From NCBI GenBank assembly GCA_039111635.1, contig JBCAQO010000009.1, forward strand, positions 1,302,001 through 1,366,000: a DNA stretch of 64,000 bases, written 5' to 3'. The notes below the pieces were generated by a model that worked only from the letters and a program-made list of their open reading frames with translations, ran no database searches and was not told the origin of the DNA. Position numbers and translations under genes: made by a program. This stretch comes from Heterobasidion occidentale (taxonomy: Eukaryota > Basidiomycota > Agaricomycetes > Russulales > Bondarzewiaceae). This document shows positions 12,342 to 24,961 of this stretch, piece by piece; the first letter of the stretch is position 1; each line of letters opens with the position of its first letter.

Positions 12342-14477
12342 ATGCACACCAAGCACAATTTCATGTGGAAGGCACATTGCCGCCGACTAGAGACCCTAGA
12401 TCACCAACGGAAAGAGAGTCAAAATGAAGCAAAAAAAAGGGACAAGGAGGAGGAACAGTGCATGTTGCTCGCTCTCCACATGCTTGAGGAGCACACACTA
12501 ACCTTGGCCAACTATGCCTTCAACCTGGAGAAATGTACTTGTGAATGGTGATGGACCCAACAGTTCTTGAGAATCGATGTTGTGCTTAGAGTATTAGACA
12601 GTTAGATATCAACTTAGAACTCACCAACTGTGTATATGATGGTCATCAGGTGGGCAACCAAAGTAGTCTAAGGCATCGTTGGGCATGAAGCGGCTGCAAT
12701 CACCAAGAATAGAGCACTACACATCTCAAATGAAGAGTTTGACAAGGCCTTTGGTCATAGCTTGAGTGGTCAATTGGCTCCCATTGTTGAGAGTCACTGT
12801 CTGACAATGATGACACTCCTGCAACAGGTAGCAACTATTGAGCATCAGCAAAGAGAGATGCTAGAGAAGCGACGAGCTTACAAGTGCTTCATGAGTGTCT
12901 TTGTGATGTCACACATTCAATTATTGACGGAGCCCCCCCTAGCTTGTGGCTACCACTGCCATATTCTTGCTAGAAGAACAAAGTCAGAAAAACATTATCT
13001 CCAGCACATAACTACATCAACCAAAACTGTCAGAAAGGACGACTGCAGACCATCATGGTGAAATGCAAGCACTTGCCTTGGCTACTAAACAACTTCTGCG
13101 CCGTCAGTACCCTGGAAATCTAGAGCCACTTTCTGAGTCCATGTGGCACCACGCACGCAACCTCGCAGGAAGCGCACTGTTTATGGTGATTTATGACAAT
13201 GTTAACTGGGTTTAAAAGGCGATGTTGCAAGTGCTCGGTCAAATAAGTGAGGTCTTCCCTAATGTTCCTAGTCAGTCATCTCAATGAGTAGGGCACAGAC
13301 TCTTAGGAAAATGGTACCTGTGCAACACTTATTCCATTGTTCCAAGCCAACAAAGGAGATCTTGACATATGCGAGCTCAATAAAGCATTCAAGCATGCAC
13401 CTCCACTATTGTTGGACAACTTTTTGCTTTGGTCCAATGAGCATGACTTCATGTGCCAGTGCTTGATTCATACTATGCTCTCCATCATTGTTCACCATGG
13501 AGGCAAGAGATTTTGACGCTTTCTGTCATCTTTGCAACAAGATGTGCCGGTGTCAGAATACAAGATAGAACTCCACAAGATAGAAGTTTACCCATTGCCC
13601 ACCATGAATATCAATGAATTGTCAACCTTTGGGAATGCAGAGGTCATCAACACAATCTTGAAGGAGCTACACATTGACACGGAGAGCCCCACCTTCTAGA
13701 GAGAGATTAAGCTTATTGCAGGAGACCAGTTGTCTCTGGCGCGGTTGAGGTTGGTCAGTGCCATTTGAGTGGGGAACAAAGATGGTGCTAATGTGCTTCA
13801 ATAGATGCTCTTCACACCTGGACTCTTTCACTACAAAATTGCAGGCATGCACAGGACTCTACCTACTCACTTTGGCCAACCAAACTATCTTCTCTCCAAC
13901 CCAGATTCTCACATAGCACACAACATGATCCTCAAATGTAAGTCCATCGTGGCTATCTTGCTTCCGCCATTCCACACCTGTCAAGATCTAATCTTTGTAT
14001 CACTACATGTGCAAGTTCTCCACTGCTTGTTACTAGTTGCAGACAAGGTATTGCTTAACAATTATGCTGAGCAGATGTCATGGGCAAGCTTGAAGTCCAA
14101 CGTAGCAACCATTGTTGACCAGTACACCAGTGGACATGCGGTCCATCATTTACGACAAAAACACCTAGTGTACAGAGAAGGACGTAGGGAGATAGTGTAC
14201 AAAAATGCCATCCTATTCCTTTGCAACGTGTTGTATCTGCAAGAGTTTTTGGAAACCATCATGCTGCATTGGACCTCACTAACGACATCAACAAACTTAT
14301 AGGGAGCCTTGCACACTACAGGGTGTACACTGAACAGCGAGGCCACTACTTTGATGAAGACAATAACGGCCCGCTTAAAGAGTTCAACAACATGTTCTTG
14401 ATATTACAGCGCCATCACCGTGTCAAGCGACTAGTTCGTGCACCTGATAGATTTGCTGTTCCAGTGTCCAATGACAG
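12342..14477 (+). pseudogene. DUF6589-type gene, locus 1, 5' part
   Basis: A charged helical N-terminal segment (12342-12551, rich in E, K and Q) is followed by broken frames matching the gene at 53690-56738. Landmarks are FMVIYDNVNWV near 13180, LIAGDQLSLARL near 13710, LFTPGLFHYKIAGMH (13808-13852) and YKNAILFLCNVLYLQEF (14198-14250). A deletion of roughly 500 bp relative to locus 2 follows, then LTNDINKLIGSLAHYRVYTE (14278-14337). I assign it from memory to the fungal DUF6589 family, whose function is unknown to me. The gene is cut at 14477 by copia B and resumes at 42092; its last exon is at 42189-42385. Confidence 0.68.
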
Positions 14478-15008
14478 TGTTGAGCGCAGTGACAATGAAG
14501 CGACTGGCACAGAGAGAGTGCCAAAAAGAAGCTCTATAATGACAGGACTGTGGTCCAGAGGGTAAGAGTCTGAAGTAGATACAAAGAACAGAAGGAAGCG
14601 CACCTGTGGTCCAGAGGGTAAGAGTCTGAAGAAAGAATTGCCCTTGGACCACGGGTATTTAAGCTACAGAGAACAATAAGAAACAAAATAGGAAGGTATG
14701 ACATCAACGAGTCACTACAGGTGGTCCACCTTGTGGAGCAGTCAACAGCTCCACCTGAAGGTCGGTCCGGAGTGTCAATGACATCACACAGGACCGCCGC
14801 CGCCAGCTAACCCGGTGAAACAACTGAAACAAAGTGAGACAAGGTGGAAACAAAGTGAGACAGTCCAAAAGGAGAAAGAAAGCAATATACCTACTCTGTG
14901 AGTGGCTGTAGGGCCACTCCCAGCTGCAGAGGTGAGTAATCAATGAGTCCCAAAGGTGGCACAAATGTAGCATGAGTGCCACATCAACCAGAACGGCCAC
15001 AAACAACA
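14478..15008 (-). repeat. 3' LTR of copia B
   Basis: 531 bp with TG...CA ends (TGTTGTTTGTGG on the minus strand at 15008, ending GCTCAACA at 14478). It matches LTRs at 41557-42086 and 46803-47333. It contains a direct internal repeat (core GGTCCAGAGGGTAAGAGTCT) at about 14551 and 14608. A short purine tract (CAGAAGGGTG) precedes it on the element strand at 15009-15018. Confidence 0.92.
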
Positions 15009-15051
15009 CACCCTTCTGATTGCACGCCTCTAGAGCATCCATAACACCCTC

Positions 15052-18000
15052 CTAATGCGCCAGATCCTCTAGTCCCATCAAGCTGCAGCAAATCTTCACC
15101 TTCTCAGGTGGAACTGCCTTTGTCAGAATGTCCGCAGCGTTCTTTGCAGTAGGAACATAGGCTAGAGCAATCACACCAGCCTCCACCTGGTCCCTGAGCC
15201 AAAAAAAACGAAGATCGAGATGCTTCATGCGCCCATGGTGCTCTGGATTCCTGCTAACTCTGACAGCGGACTGGTTATTGATGCAGAGAATCGACGGCTC
15301 AGACAGGGAGTAGCCAAGTTCAGTGAGCAAATTGCGCATCTAGATGATCTCCCGGCCCGCATCAACGGCAGCAATGAATTCCGCCTCTGTGGTGGACTGT
15401 GCAATGAGTCTCTGAAGCTTGGAGCTCCAGCTGATTGCTCCAGAGCTAATGCGCAACACATATCCACTGGTGGACCGTCCGTTGTCCGGGTTGCCTGCAT
15501 GATCAGCATCACAGAACGAGGTGAAGAGCTCCTTGGACTCAGTGGGGCCATAGACAGGTCGATAATCCAGGATGCCTCTCAGATAGCGAAACAAATGCTT
15601 CACAGCCTTCCAGTGCGCAATCCCAGGATTCGAGTTGAAACGGCATAGGACAGAGACCGTGTGGGCGATGTTAGGACGAGTGGCGAGTGCAAGGAACAAT
15701 AGGGAACCAACAGCAGAGATGTAGGGAACCTTCTTCATGTACTCCTTGTCCTCAGTTGATGCAGGAGCCATGGAGATGGAGAGATTGGTGCCAGGGGTTG
15801 AGTTGGCCTGTCCGTAACGCTCCAGCATGTCTAGGATGTACTGGCGCTGGAAGAGCATCAGGAGACAATTAGCACGATCTCTGGCAATCTCTATCCCAAG
15901 AAGAGCCGTGGTGGGTCCCAAATCGTGAAGCTTGAACGACCTAGAGAGCTCAACGACAAGATCATTAAGCAGGGACAAGGAATTCAACGCAAAAGTGCAG
16001 TCATCCACAAAGACAGGCAGAATGACCTTGACCTGATTCTTGGCATAGACATGGATGCTGTTGTCAGAGTAGATCACCTTGAATCCCATGCACTCCAGTG
16101 CCGCCTTGAGTTTCTTGTACCACAGCCAACTCACCTGCTTCAGCCCATACAAGCCCTTCATCAAGCGACACACCATCTCAGGTCCTCCCTGCTCAAATCC
16201 TTCAGGCTGCTCCATGTACACCACAGTGTCCAGATCGCCATTGATAAACGCATGGGAGATGTCCACAGAGCGCAGGTGAAAGTCCTTGAGGGCAGAGAGA
16301 GCAAGGATCGCACGAATGGCTGCAAACTTTGCTGTGGGGGCAAATGTCTTGAAATAATCAAACCCAGGGCGCTGACTGAAGCCCTTGGCGACGAGACGCG
16401 CCTTGTAGCGTTCGACAGAGCCATCCGTGTTGTGCTTCACCTTGAAAACCCAACGAGAACCGATCGCCTTGCAGCCCTCAGGCAGTGGAACAATGTCCCA
16501 TGTGCGATTCCAAGCATGAGCCTCCATCTCTTTCTCTGCCGCCTTCTGCCACTCATCTGCATCAGGGCGCCTCATTGCCTGACAATACGTCGACGGCTCA
16601 GCCTTTTCAGCACCAGAGGTGAACAGGGCACGCTCAACTTCAGCCAGAAATGTGTCCTCAACAATGGGTTCCATTTCTGCATCTCCAGAAGCATCAGGGG
16701 CGTCCTTAGTGGCGTCCGAATGAGCATCATCGTCTCCAGGCAGCGTCCTCAGCTTCCACCATTTCCCAGGAGCGCGACGAGTGCGAGTAGAGCATCGAGT
16801 AACAGATGGACCTGGTTTAGGGGTGGCAGAGCGATTTCTAGAGCGTGTTCTGAGAGCAGGAGCTGGTGCTGGAATGACAGGAGGGGGAGCATCAGGAGGG
16901 ACAACAACAGGAGCAAGAGGTGGAGGAGGTGCTGGGTCTGCCACAGGATGATCCTGATCGATGGGAGCGTCTTCCAGGTGACCAGCAGGAGGAGGAGCAT
17001 CTGCTTCCCCCCCCAGAATCGGCACCGGATCAACATCTGCATCCCAAAGACTGAACAGAGATGAAGGAAGAGGGGTGGCAGACTGGGTGTTAGCATCAAA
17101 GTTGCGATTCCCAGGAAAGAATCGCTCATCAAAGTCTGCCCTTTCCGAAATAATGACCTTCCGAGTCGCAGGATTGTAGAACTTCCACGCCTTGTAGCCG
17201 TCAGGGTACCCAATAAACACGCACTTCTCCATATGCGATCCAAATCCATCCCTTTTGTCCCTCTGCACATGCACATAAGCCAAGCAGCCCCAGACCTGCA
17301 AGTGTGAAACATCCGGCTTTTTCCCATGGACCATCTCAAAGGGTGTCTTGCCCCTCAGGATAGACGTCCAGAGTCGATTCCAGACGTGCACATAAGTGGC
17401 CAGAGCCTCGCCCCAGAAAACAAGCGGCAAATGCGATTCAGAGAGCATTGCGGTGAGGGCCTCCATGATGGTGCGATTGGCACGCTCTGCCACGCCGTTC
17501 TGCTGTGGCCGATTGCGTGCTGTGTGCCTCCTAGTGATCCCATGCTCCAAACAAAATGAGTCCCAGGCATTGGACATATACTCTCCTTCCTTGTCATTCT
17601 GCAAAGCCAAAATGTGCTGTCCAGTCAGATTCTCCACATAGGCCTTGTAGTGCTTGAAAGCCTCAAACACGTTGCTTTTCAAGTGCAGGACATAGACCAC
17701 TTTGAGCTTGGTAAACATATCAATGAAGGTGATCCAGTAGCGCATTCCAGAGTGAGTAGCAACAGGGAGAGGACCATGGAGATCAGAGTGGACGAGTTCA
17801 AGCGGTTTGGAGGTCACAGAGCCAGTGGAGGGGAAGGGGTGAGCGTGCATCTTGCCAGAGAGACAAGGCTCGCACACAGGGTCAGGCTGCACGTCCGAAT
17901 TGAGCTGTAGACCAGTAACAAGACGTTCCTTGACCATCTTCTGCACTCCAGCATGGTGGTGGTGGCAGAGACGACAATGCCACAGGGACAAATCAAGAGG

Positions 18001-19283
18001 GAGAGTAGAAGCGGCACCAGCAGACTGCAAAACAACGGTGGAGGTGGTCCCTTGGAGATAAGCGTTGTTGGAACCATCAGGAACGACCGCCATAAACCAC
18101 ACTGCACCGTCCCGGGAGAAATACATCGAAGATCCTTCCATTAGCACAGAGAAGTGCTTGTGCTGAGTCAAATACAGCACAGACAGGAGATTACAGCCAA
18201 GATCAGGGACATGCAGGACGTTTGAGAACTCCACAGACTGCGCCCTCTTGCCTCCAATGACCGGATTGAACACCACAGTTCCAACACCAGCAGAGTAGAT
18301 GACAGACGAGTCTGCAAGACAAATGGGGACGACGAAGGGACGATAGTTGTGAAGCCAGTGGCGATGGGGTGTCATATGAGAGGTCGCACCTGTGTCCACG
18401 TTCCAATCAAGGTCAGTGACGAGTGAGGGGGCTGTGGACAAAGGGAATGGAGCAGGGGAACGGAAACTTGCATTGCCTGCAAACTGCATCGGACCAGAGG
18501 CTTCAGGGGCCTGAACCGAGTGGGCCTGCTGTGGCTTGGACTTCTTCAGCTCTTCATTGATCCTCTTGAAGCACCTGTCATCAGTGTGGCCAGTGGCACC
18601 GCAGAACTCGCACTTGTACTGCTTCCTGGGTGGCCTAGAACGTCTGTAGGAGGTGGAGGAAGAGGAGGAGGATGAAGGAAAGGATGCCACAAGGGCCTGT
18701 GCAGAGTCTGTGGCATCAGATCAACGTGCACAATTCAAATCCTCGCGCCTGAACGCGTCCTTGAGCTTGGAGCGAGACAAGACGTCCATGAGACTGAGGG
18801 AGGAGCGGAAGGTGTCAAACTCGGAGGGGAGAGACCACAAGAGCGCCATGCAAGTCAGCTCCTTGTCCTGCTTCTTGAGATCAAAGCCAGAGCTGCGAAG
18901 GTTCCTCAGGATGCGCATAGACTTGTCCACACGATGAATGAGGGACTGGAGGGACTCATCGTTGCGCTTCTTGATTGAAAAGAGGTCCTCCATCGCGTTG
19001 AAACGCAATCCAGCAGACTTCTTGTTGAACTGCTTCTCCAATGTGGTCCAAATTGTGATGAGGTTGTCCTCAATGCCATCCAAGACACCTCTGAACTGCT
19101 CCTCAACTGAAAGTAAGAGCGCACCAGCAGCCTTCTGAGCATTCCTCTTCCACTCTGCCACCTCCCTTGCCTCAGCAGGCTTCTCCTTTGTGCCAACAGA
19201 GGCTGTCTCATCACCAGAGACCAGAAGCCACAGGCCTTTGAGATGAAGCCAGGCCTTGATCTCCTTGGACCAGGAAGGATAGT
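15052..19283 (-). pseudogene. gag-pol: copia B gag-pol polyprotein, main segment
   Basis: One minus-strand frame carries the whole polyprotein from gag residue about 20 to the end, broken only by two stops: TGA near 18721 (from CGA) and TAG at 15340-15342 (probably from TGG). Domains in order: UBN2-like gag (18721-19278), CCHC knuckle (CEFCGATGHTDDRC, near 18600), protease (WNVDTGATSHM, near 18390), integrase zinc site and core (HSDLHGP, then LQNDKEGEY where SDNGGEY is usual, then QQNGVAERANRT), RT with FVDD (near 16010), and RNase H (SFCDADHAGN, near 15510). The remaining 57 nt of gag, including ATG, lie at 41306-41362 beyond the Gy2 insertion. The altered integrase aspartate region (N-D-K-E-G) may also reduce activity. 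Confidence 0.93.
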
Positions 19284-19918
19284 TGTTACGAACTGCTCGT
19301 TCGATAACCCAAGAGTAACAGGTTCTTCCCTAAGTCGCACGATGGACTGAGTGGTGAGGACGGTCTCGACTGTATCAAGCAATGATACAGGAAGAATTTA
19401 ATGATTATTCTACCGTAGGAAGACGGTAGGGAACGAAGGTGTTCGTATAGGAAGATACGAACAAACGAAGGTTGGTATGTGAAGATACCAAAGAACGAAA
19501 GAGAATAGACTGAAGATCCTCAGCCTATTCTATGGGCCTTATATACTGTATAGGGTCTAGGGTAAGAGTCCGTATGCTTCTCCGGGTATCCATTCCAGGA
19601 GAGCTGTGGTCGCCGTCTTTCTCAGCCAGCGCCTACTCTTGTACTTCTCCAGTCGCACCTATCCATCCTGGTGCGACGAGGTGCTTACCCATAAGCCTTA
19701 AGCCCATGGCATGTGAATGCCTGTCTTATCAATCCGCTGCATCATTTACCCTTCCCATATATCCTATACCGATGTCTTGAAGAACCATCGGTACGGCCGG
19801 ACCATAAGGACATGCCGAATACCTTGGTGTACGCTCCGTAGTGGAGCCGCCTAGCATGTGATGCTTGATCCATCGGATAGACCAGCCCCGACGGGCTCCG
19901 ATCGGTCAAGTCATAACA
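19284..19918 (-). repeat. 3' LTR of Gy2
   Basis: 635 bp, TGTTATGACTTG at 19918 to GTTCGTAACA at 19284 on the minus strand. It is preceded on the element strand by the polypurine tract at 19919-19935. It carries the same TATA box (19537-19545) and start-site motif (19502-19511) as the 5' LTR. Confidence 0.95.
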
Positions 19919-19935
19919 TTACCCCCTTTCTAGGT
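19919..19935 (-). other. Gy2 polypurine tract
   Basis: On the minus strand the sequence just before the 3' LTR reads CCTAGAAAGGGGGTAA, a purine run of the kind that primes plus-strand DNA synthesis. The decayed Gy2 copy has GGAAGGGGATAT at the same place (3163-3175). Confidence 0.75.
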
Positions 19936-21133
19936 CCCAACTCCTGAGGGGACTACTCGCCTCCGCGAGCCTCATCATCTTTCCGCCAGCAATTTGTTTC
20001 TTGACCCATAAAACCAGATGCAACTTCTGGTATGACTTCGTTTTCTGGGGCGAAGACCGACCTACGTCATTTACAACGCCTAGGAGTTTTCCATCTCCGT
20101 TGAGCTGTTTGATTTGAAGTCCTGCGGTATCGCCACAATACCGTGTTTCTCCCCGGTGTTCTTCCTTCACCGTCACATTTTGATGCGAGGCAATCCCTTG
20201 AGTCAAAAGGCGACTCCTCGAAGCAGGACTCCCTGCTTATGGTCAAAGAAAGTGATGGTGCGAATGATTTATGGATGAGTTAGAAACTCGTCTGTGGATG
20301 GGTGTGTGTCGTTCTTCTTTCAAAATGCCGAAGGCCATGCTTCAGTGTTTCCAGGATAGACCTTTATCTCTGTGATCTCCGGTATCGAGGGGGACTCCAG
20401 GTGTGTGGGTTGATCGCTTTACTAAGGCTTAGGCCCACCAACCTATCAAGAGTAGACAGCTCTTGACTTGTTTTGAGTCCGGCAAGACCCCTTTGAAGAT
20501 CCCTAACTCTGTCAGCCCCATACGGTGGCCCGTCCTGGTTAGAGATTGGTGTTCGTCCAGAGTTTGTTTGTCACATGGGAGCGAGCATGCAGCCGCACTC
20601 CGTGTATTGAACACGAGGTAAGGATTTTGAAGAATAGACTTTGAACCCCATGGCTTCTTGAGTAAACCATGGTATCCACCTTGACGGTAATTATTTGGGG
20701 TCAGCGTAAGGTATGTCCTGGTAGTTTAACGTCGTGCCGGACGTCCGTAGTTTTGCGTCTTTGCAGACGTACTCTAGTTTATCCTTAAGTCTTCACGGAA
20801 TGAGGCTAGTTTATACATAAGTCGTTGCGGACTGCCCTGCTAGTTTACGCCAAGGTCGTTGCGGACCTATCCATCTTCCGACGTAGGAGTACCCGTAAAC
20901 AAGATGGAAGACCTTTTCTGCGTGCCGGAACATTCATTGGTGATGCGCATAGAGTCCTAGACCAAGTACAGCCGTCTTGACAGGGTTCCTACTGAGGCAA
21001 GATGGTGACGGTTTATACTATATCAAACCGTATAACTTATAGAGTTGCGAGAATAGACTTGAGAGCCTATTTTGACGCAACTCACATGGCCCTGTGAATG
21101 AAGGGCTGCTCAGTTTATCGTCATGAAGGACGG
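19936..21133 (-). repeat. Gy2 noncoding tail with stem-loop motifs, 3' part
   Basis: No coding frame holds up here. The plus-strand reading contains repeated units of the form AGTTTA, 1-8 bases, GTC, 6 bases, GAC, at about 20722, 20748, 20775, 20807, 20841 and 21111. The unit at 20722 can form a perfect 5-bp stem (20729-20733 with 20740-20744). The units continue beyond the Gy1 insertion at 32306-33480. Confidence 0.72.
21130..21133. other. Gy1 target duplication, left copy (ACGG)
   Basis: ACGG flanks Gy1 on the left and again at 32306-32309. The fifth base differs (G before the left copy, A at the LTR end on the right), so the duplication is four bases, or five with one change. Confidence 0.65.
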
Positions 21134-21731
21134 TGATGAGCATGCACCCGCGCTAGGGTCCGAGGGAGGTATTTGGGAAGCTTTGGGGAGATACCGAACA
21201 GCGCTAGACGAATACCGAAGACGCCGACTCGCACCGAACACGGTCGGTCCCTACCCGACCGACCGCAAGCCACCAAAGGACGTTCGGCAGCACTTGGGTC
21301 AGTTCGCTTACACTTCACATACTTACCATAACCGCACAGGAGTGTTACAATAGGTGTTTACGAGATCGGAGCCAGTATTCCGGGTCGGCCGATGTGCTCC
21401 GTGAGTCGGTCGCTCCTTATCGCTTATCTTCCCGACTTCCACATGGTCGGTCAAAGGTGATCTTGCACCATTACTTGGCCACCCTGGTCGTACGTTACTT
21501 CCTTCCTATTTTCATTGGTTCTCCAACGCCTGTTCCTGCTACCTACGCTCGGGCGACGGATCCCGAACGGTCGGGATTTCGCCATCGCTGATTAACTTTT
21601 ACCTTATCACCTTCGGAACCCATATGGACATCTCACCTACCTTCTTATCTTCTCTGTTCGCTAGGGCTTGGCGCCCAGTCGACATCTACTCTCATTTCTT
21701 GTTCAATATCTTACTTAGGGGCTCTGTTTAC

Positions 21732-21738
21732 TATAAAA
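21732..21738 (+). promoter_or_regulatory. Gy1 LTR TATA box
   Basis: TATAAAA, also at 31825-31831 in the 3' LTR and recognisable in the decayed copies. Transcription would start about 30 bp downstream, near 21762-21770, defining the start of R. Confidence 0.55.
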
Positions 21739-22002
21739 ACCTACATACAACTCTGGAATAAACCAGCTTTCGCACCCCACAGTTCAGAGCTCATTCGCAC
21801 TCGTCTCAACCATCAAAATCGTCTTCGTCGACTCCCGAAAACTTGTCATCCTCGTCGTTCGGCCTTGTTCGCGTTCGTACTCGTCTCTTCGCTCGTATCC
21901 CTCGTCCTCCCTCGTATATTGTCAGGGTCCTGTGTGGCTCTTGAAGCACGTAGTTGTCGGTCGCGACACTACTTTCTCGTTACCGACCGAATCCCCGACT
22001 TG

Positions 22003-22024
22003 ACCGACCGAACGTTCGGTCGGT
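22003..22024. promoter_or_regulatory. 22-bp perfect palindrome in the Gy1 LTR
   Basis: An 11+11 inverted repeat centred on AAC/GTT with arms built from ACCGACC and GGTCGGT. The same sequence is at 32097-32118 in the 3' LTR. Its perfect dyad suggests a dimeric protein binding site or a structured U5 RNA hairpin; no binding protein is known to me. Confidence 0.6.
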
Positions 22025-22214
22025 GTTCGACGCAGTCCCGAAACCGTTCGGGCGCTATAATCTCACACTCCTCGCTGCTTCTCAGTACGCCATCGATTTC
22101 TAAAGTCATCACTAACAATTCCTTGTGTATTAGATACTAGCTCCAGCACCCCCTGCATTAGAGGTTGTTTTGGTGTTGTGCTCGGCACTTAGAGCCACCT
22201 CTAGCATATTATTT

Positions 22215-22230
22215 TGGAGCCCACCGCGAG
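22215..22230 (+). other. Gy1 primer binding site
   Basis: TGGAGCCCACCGCGAG begins three bases after the 5' LTR. TGG complements the CCA tail of a tRNA and the following bases would pair with its acceptor and T-arm side. The tRNA is not identified. Confidence 0.65.
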
Positions 22231-22715
22231 GGGTTAGTATTCAAAATTACCTCAAGGAATCTACGTCGCTCGTCCCGACCAACAGCGGAGCGCGAAGAAC
22301 GACAAACAGTTATCGATAGCTTCAATACTCAGGAAACCTCTGCCGACCGAAGTCTGTTCGGAGACGCCGATATAGTCCCAGAACATTTATCCCACCATCA
22401 CTACCTTGATCTCGAATCCTCACCATCGCTCTCGCCGCCACCCGACTCCACTTTCTTCTTAACCCCACCTTCGTCGCCAAACCGATCGCTACTCCCGCCG
22501 ATTTCCCCCATCCTCGACCTTGCACTCTTAGAACAATCCCCCCGTCTCCTATCCCATCTCTCCACGACTCCATTTCTCCGTTAATCCCACGCAGCCCCGT
22601 CTTCTGGACGCCGACCATCCGACCGACTTCACTAGAACGCTCCTTCGAACCAGCGACTCCATCCCCGATCACCTTAGCAAATAATACCTTCTCCCCCACC
22701 TTTGACTTTCTCACT

Positions 22716-24961
22716 ATGGCAACCCCATCCATGCCCGCTCGTGGAGACCGAACGGCCCGACCTTTGACCCCCATCAACCCCGCGAACTGAGACGATATTT
22801 CTCCGATCTGGACTTCCACTTCGTTCGGTCTGCGGTAGTGGACGAACAAGAAAGGAAGAAACACGCTTGCCGATTCCTAGATGTCGACACCTGTGAGCTT
22901 TGGGAATCGCTCACCACTTTCACCGACACCACAAAGACATTCAAGGACTTCTGCGAAGAGGTCTACAGGCTGTACCCCGGATCGGAGGAAGAGCGCAAAT
23001 GGTCGGTATCGGATATGGACAAGCTAGTCGGCGAAACGAGCAGGGTTGGCATCTTGTCTCTCAGCGAGCTTGGCGACTATCATCGGCGATTCCTGGCGAT
23101 CACGGTATTCCTCCTCAGCAAGGCACGAATCTCGGTAGCCGAACAGGGACGCGCCTTCGCTAGAGGATTCCAACCGGAGCTATGGGCAAGAATCTCTCAG
23201 CGCCTACAACTCAAGTTCCCCGATCATTTCCCAGACGACCCATATAATCTCCAGGACATTCACGACGCGGCCCGATTCGTCTTGCACGGCACCACGTCCG
23301 CCTACAGCACTACCTCTACCGACATCTCTCGAGCAGCCCCCACCGCGCCGCCCACCAATGCAATCAAGGCCGAAGACCTGGCGACCATGTTCGAACGGCT
23401 CACAGACACCTTCGTCAAGGCCATTGCAGCTCAAGGGACGTCCAGGCCAGCCGATCGACCATCCCGACAACCAGGACAAGGCGGCGATAACTGCATGTTC
23501 TGCGGCAGTCCCGAACACTTCATGCGCGCCTGTCCCGAGGTCACCGAATACATTCGGATCGGCAAATGCAAGAGGAATATCGAGGGGAAGGTTGTATTGT
23601 CAAGTGGGGCATTCGTACCCAGAGAAATCACGGGTGGTAACCTGAAGGACCGAGTTGATGAGTGGCATCGCAGGAATCCAGGCCAGTTGGCGACCGGACA
23701 GATGATGTTTACGGTAAACGCGGCGCCGACTCACCCGATGACGATAGCCTCCCGTCACGATTCACCCTCATTACTGGACGTCACCCCGACTTACCAACTC
23801 ACCGATGTCCAGCGAATCGCGAGCCTCGAACGCGAACTGTTCGCGCTCCGAACGCGGGGCGCAAGGGCACGCGAAATAGCGCAGACAGGACGTTCGGCAC
23901 CTACCCCTTCACCGGTCGCCGAACGACGAGCGAGGACTGAAACTCCCGAACCCGAACCCCGACCGACCACCCCGACTCAGCGACCGCCCCCGGTACCAGC
24001 CAAGGACGATGCTCCGATCCACCCATATGCCAAAGCCCAAGACGCCACCTATGCACCGCCACACGAACGCAACATGGGAGCCCCGACAAAGATAACCTCG
24101 GCAAAGAAGGACGCTCCGGCCTACAAGACCACGGCGCCGATCTACGATGAGAAGGTAGCAGCCGAGGTCTACAACAGGGCGATGGCCACTCAGGTGACGC
24201 TTACCCAGCGCGAACTACTCTCCCTCTCCGCCGAAGTCCGTTCGCAGGTCAGGGAAGCCACGTCGGCACGCCGATCGCCTGTCAAAGACGCCAGCAATGT
24301 TCGGACCTTCTACCAAGATGCCGATCTACCCTACGCCATCGACGACCTTGAACCACCGACTCGACCGACCGTCTCCTCATTCGTCAACGTCCTGCACCAA
24401 CCGGAAACACCTCCGCCTGGCGCAATCATCATCCCCGACATGTACGAAACGTATCTGAAGAATCTACAGCCCGGTCAGGTTCCTCAGCCGTTGATAGTTG
24501 CTAAAGAATCGTCTGCCCTAAGGTCTATTGTTCCCCTCGTCGATCATCAGCAGGAAGTCGAATGCGTCATCGATCCGGGTTCACAAGTCATCGCCATGTC
24601 GGAAGGCATTTGCAACGAACTGGCGCTCATCTACAACCCCGAAATCGTCCTCAATATGCAGTCGGCGAATGGCGAAATCGACCGATCCTTGGGCCTGGCA
24701 CGCAACGTTCCGTTCCTCATCGGCGACATCACCCTGTACCTCCAAGTCCACATCATTCGGAACCCCGCCTACGACGTTCTCCTCGGTCGGCCCTTCGACA
24801 TCCTCACCGAAAGTATCGTCAAAAATTATTCAAACGAAGACCAGACGATCACCATCAGCGACCCGAACACGGGACGACGAGCCACCATTCCGACGATCAG
24901 ACGAGGACCCCCTCGAGTTCTTCACCGAAGACAAGCGGGTTTTCGCGACTCGATGAATTGA
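22716..24961 (+). pseudogene. gag: Gy1 gag and protease
   Basis: The main open frame (22838-24961) begins inside the protein. Upstream, ATG at 22716 or 22731 joins it if one base is missing in the T-run near 22768, because RELRRYFSDLDFHF continues directly into it. A helical capsid-like domain (ELWESLTTFTDTTKTF to about 23300), a CCHC knuckle (CMFCGSPEHFMRAC, 23493-23534) and a proline-rich linker follow. Then comes an aspartic protease with VIDPGSQVIAMS (near 24570) and VLLGRPFDI (near 24778). The active site reads DPGS where DSG or DTG is usual. Protease continues into pol through another frame change near 24905. Confidence 0.88.

Larger units (their letters stand above)
21134..22211 (+). 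repeat. 5' LTR of Gy1
   Basis: Starts TGATGAGCATGC and ends CATATTA, where the 3' LTR has CATATCA, so its terminal CA is mutated. TATAAAA lies at 21732-21738. A perfect 22-bp palindrome spans 22003-22024. Differences from the 3' LTR are about a dozen, mostly single-base insertions or deletions confined to the first two thirds. Confidence 0.93.

Noticed and set aside
15925..17064. 379-codon open frame on the plus strand
   Set aside because: It lies opposite the copia B integrase/RT coding sequence, has no start context or motif, and is explained by the GC-rich coding strand beneath it.
22322..22864. 180-codon minus-strand frame at the Gy1 leader and gag start
   Set aside because: It lies opposite the gag leader, has low-complexity charged composition, and lacks the splice structure seen in the true antisense gene.
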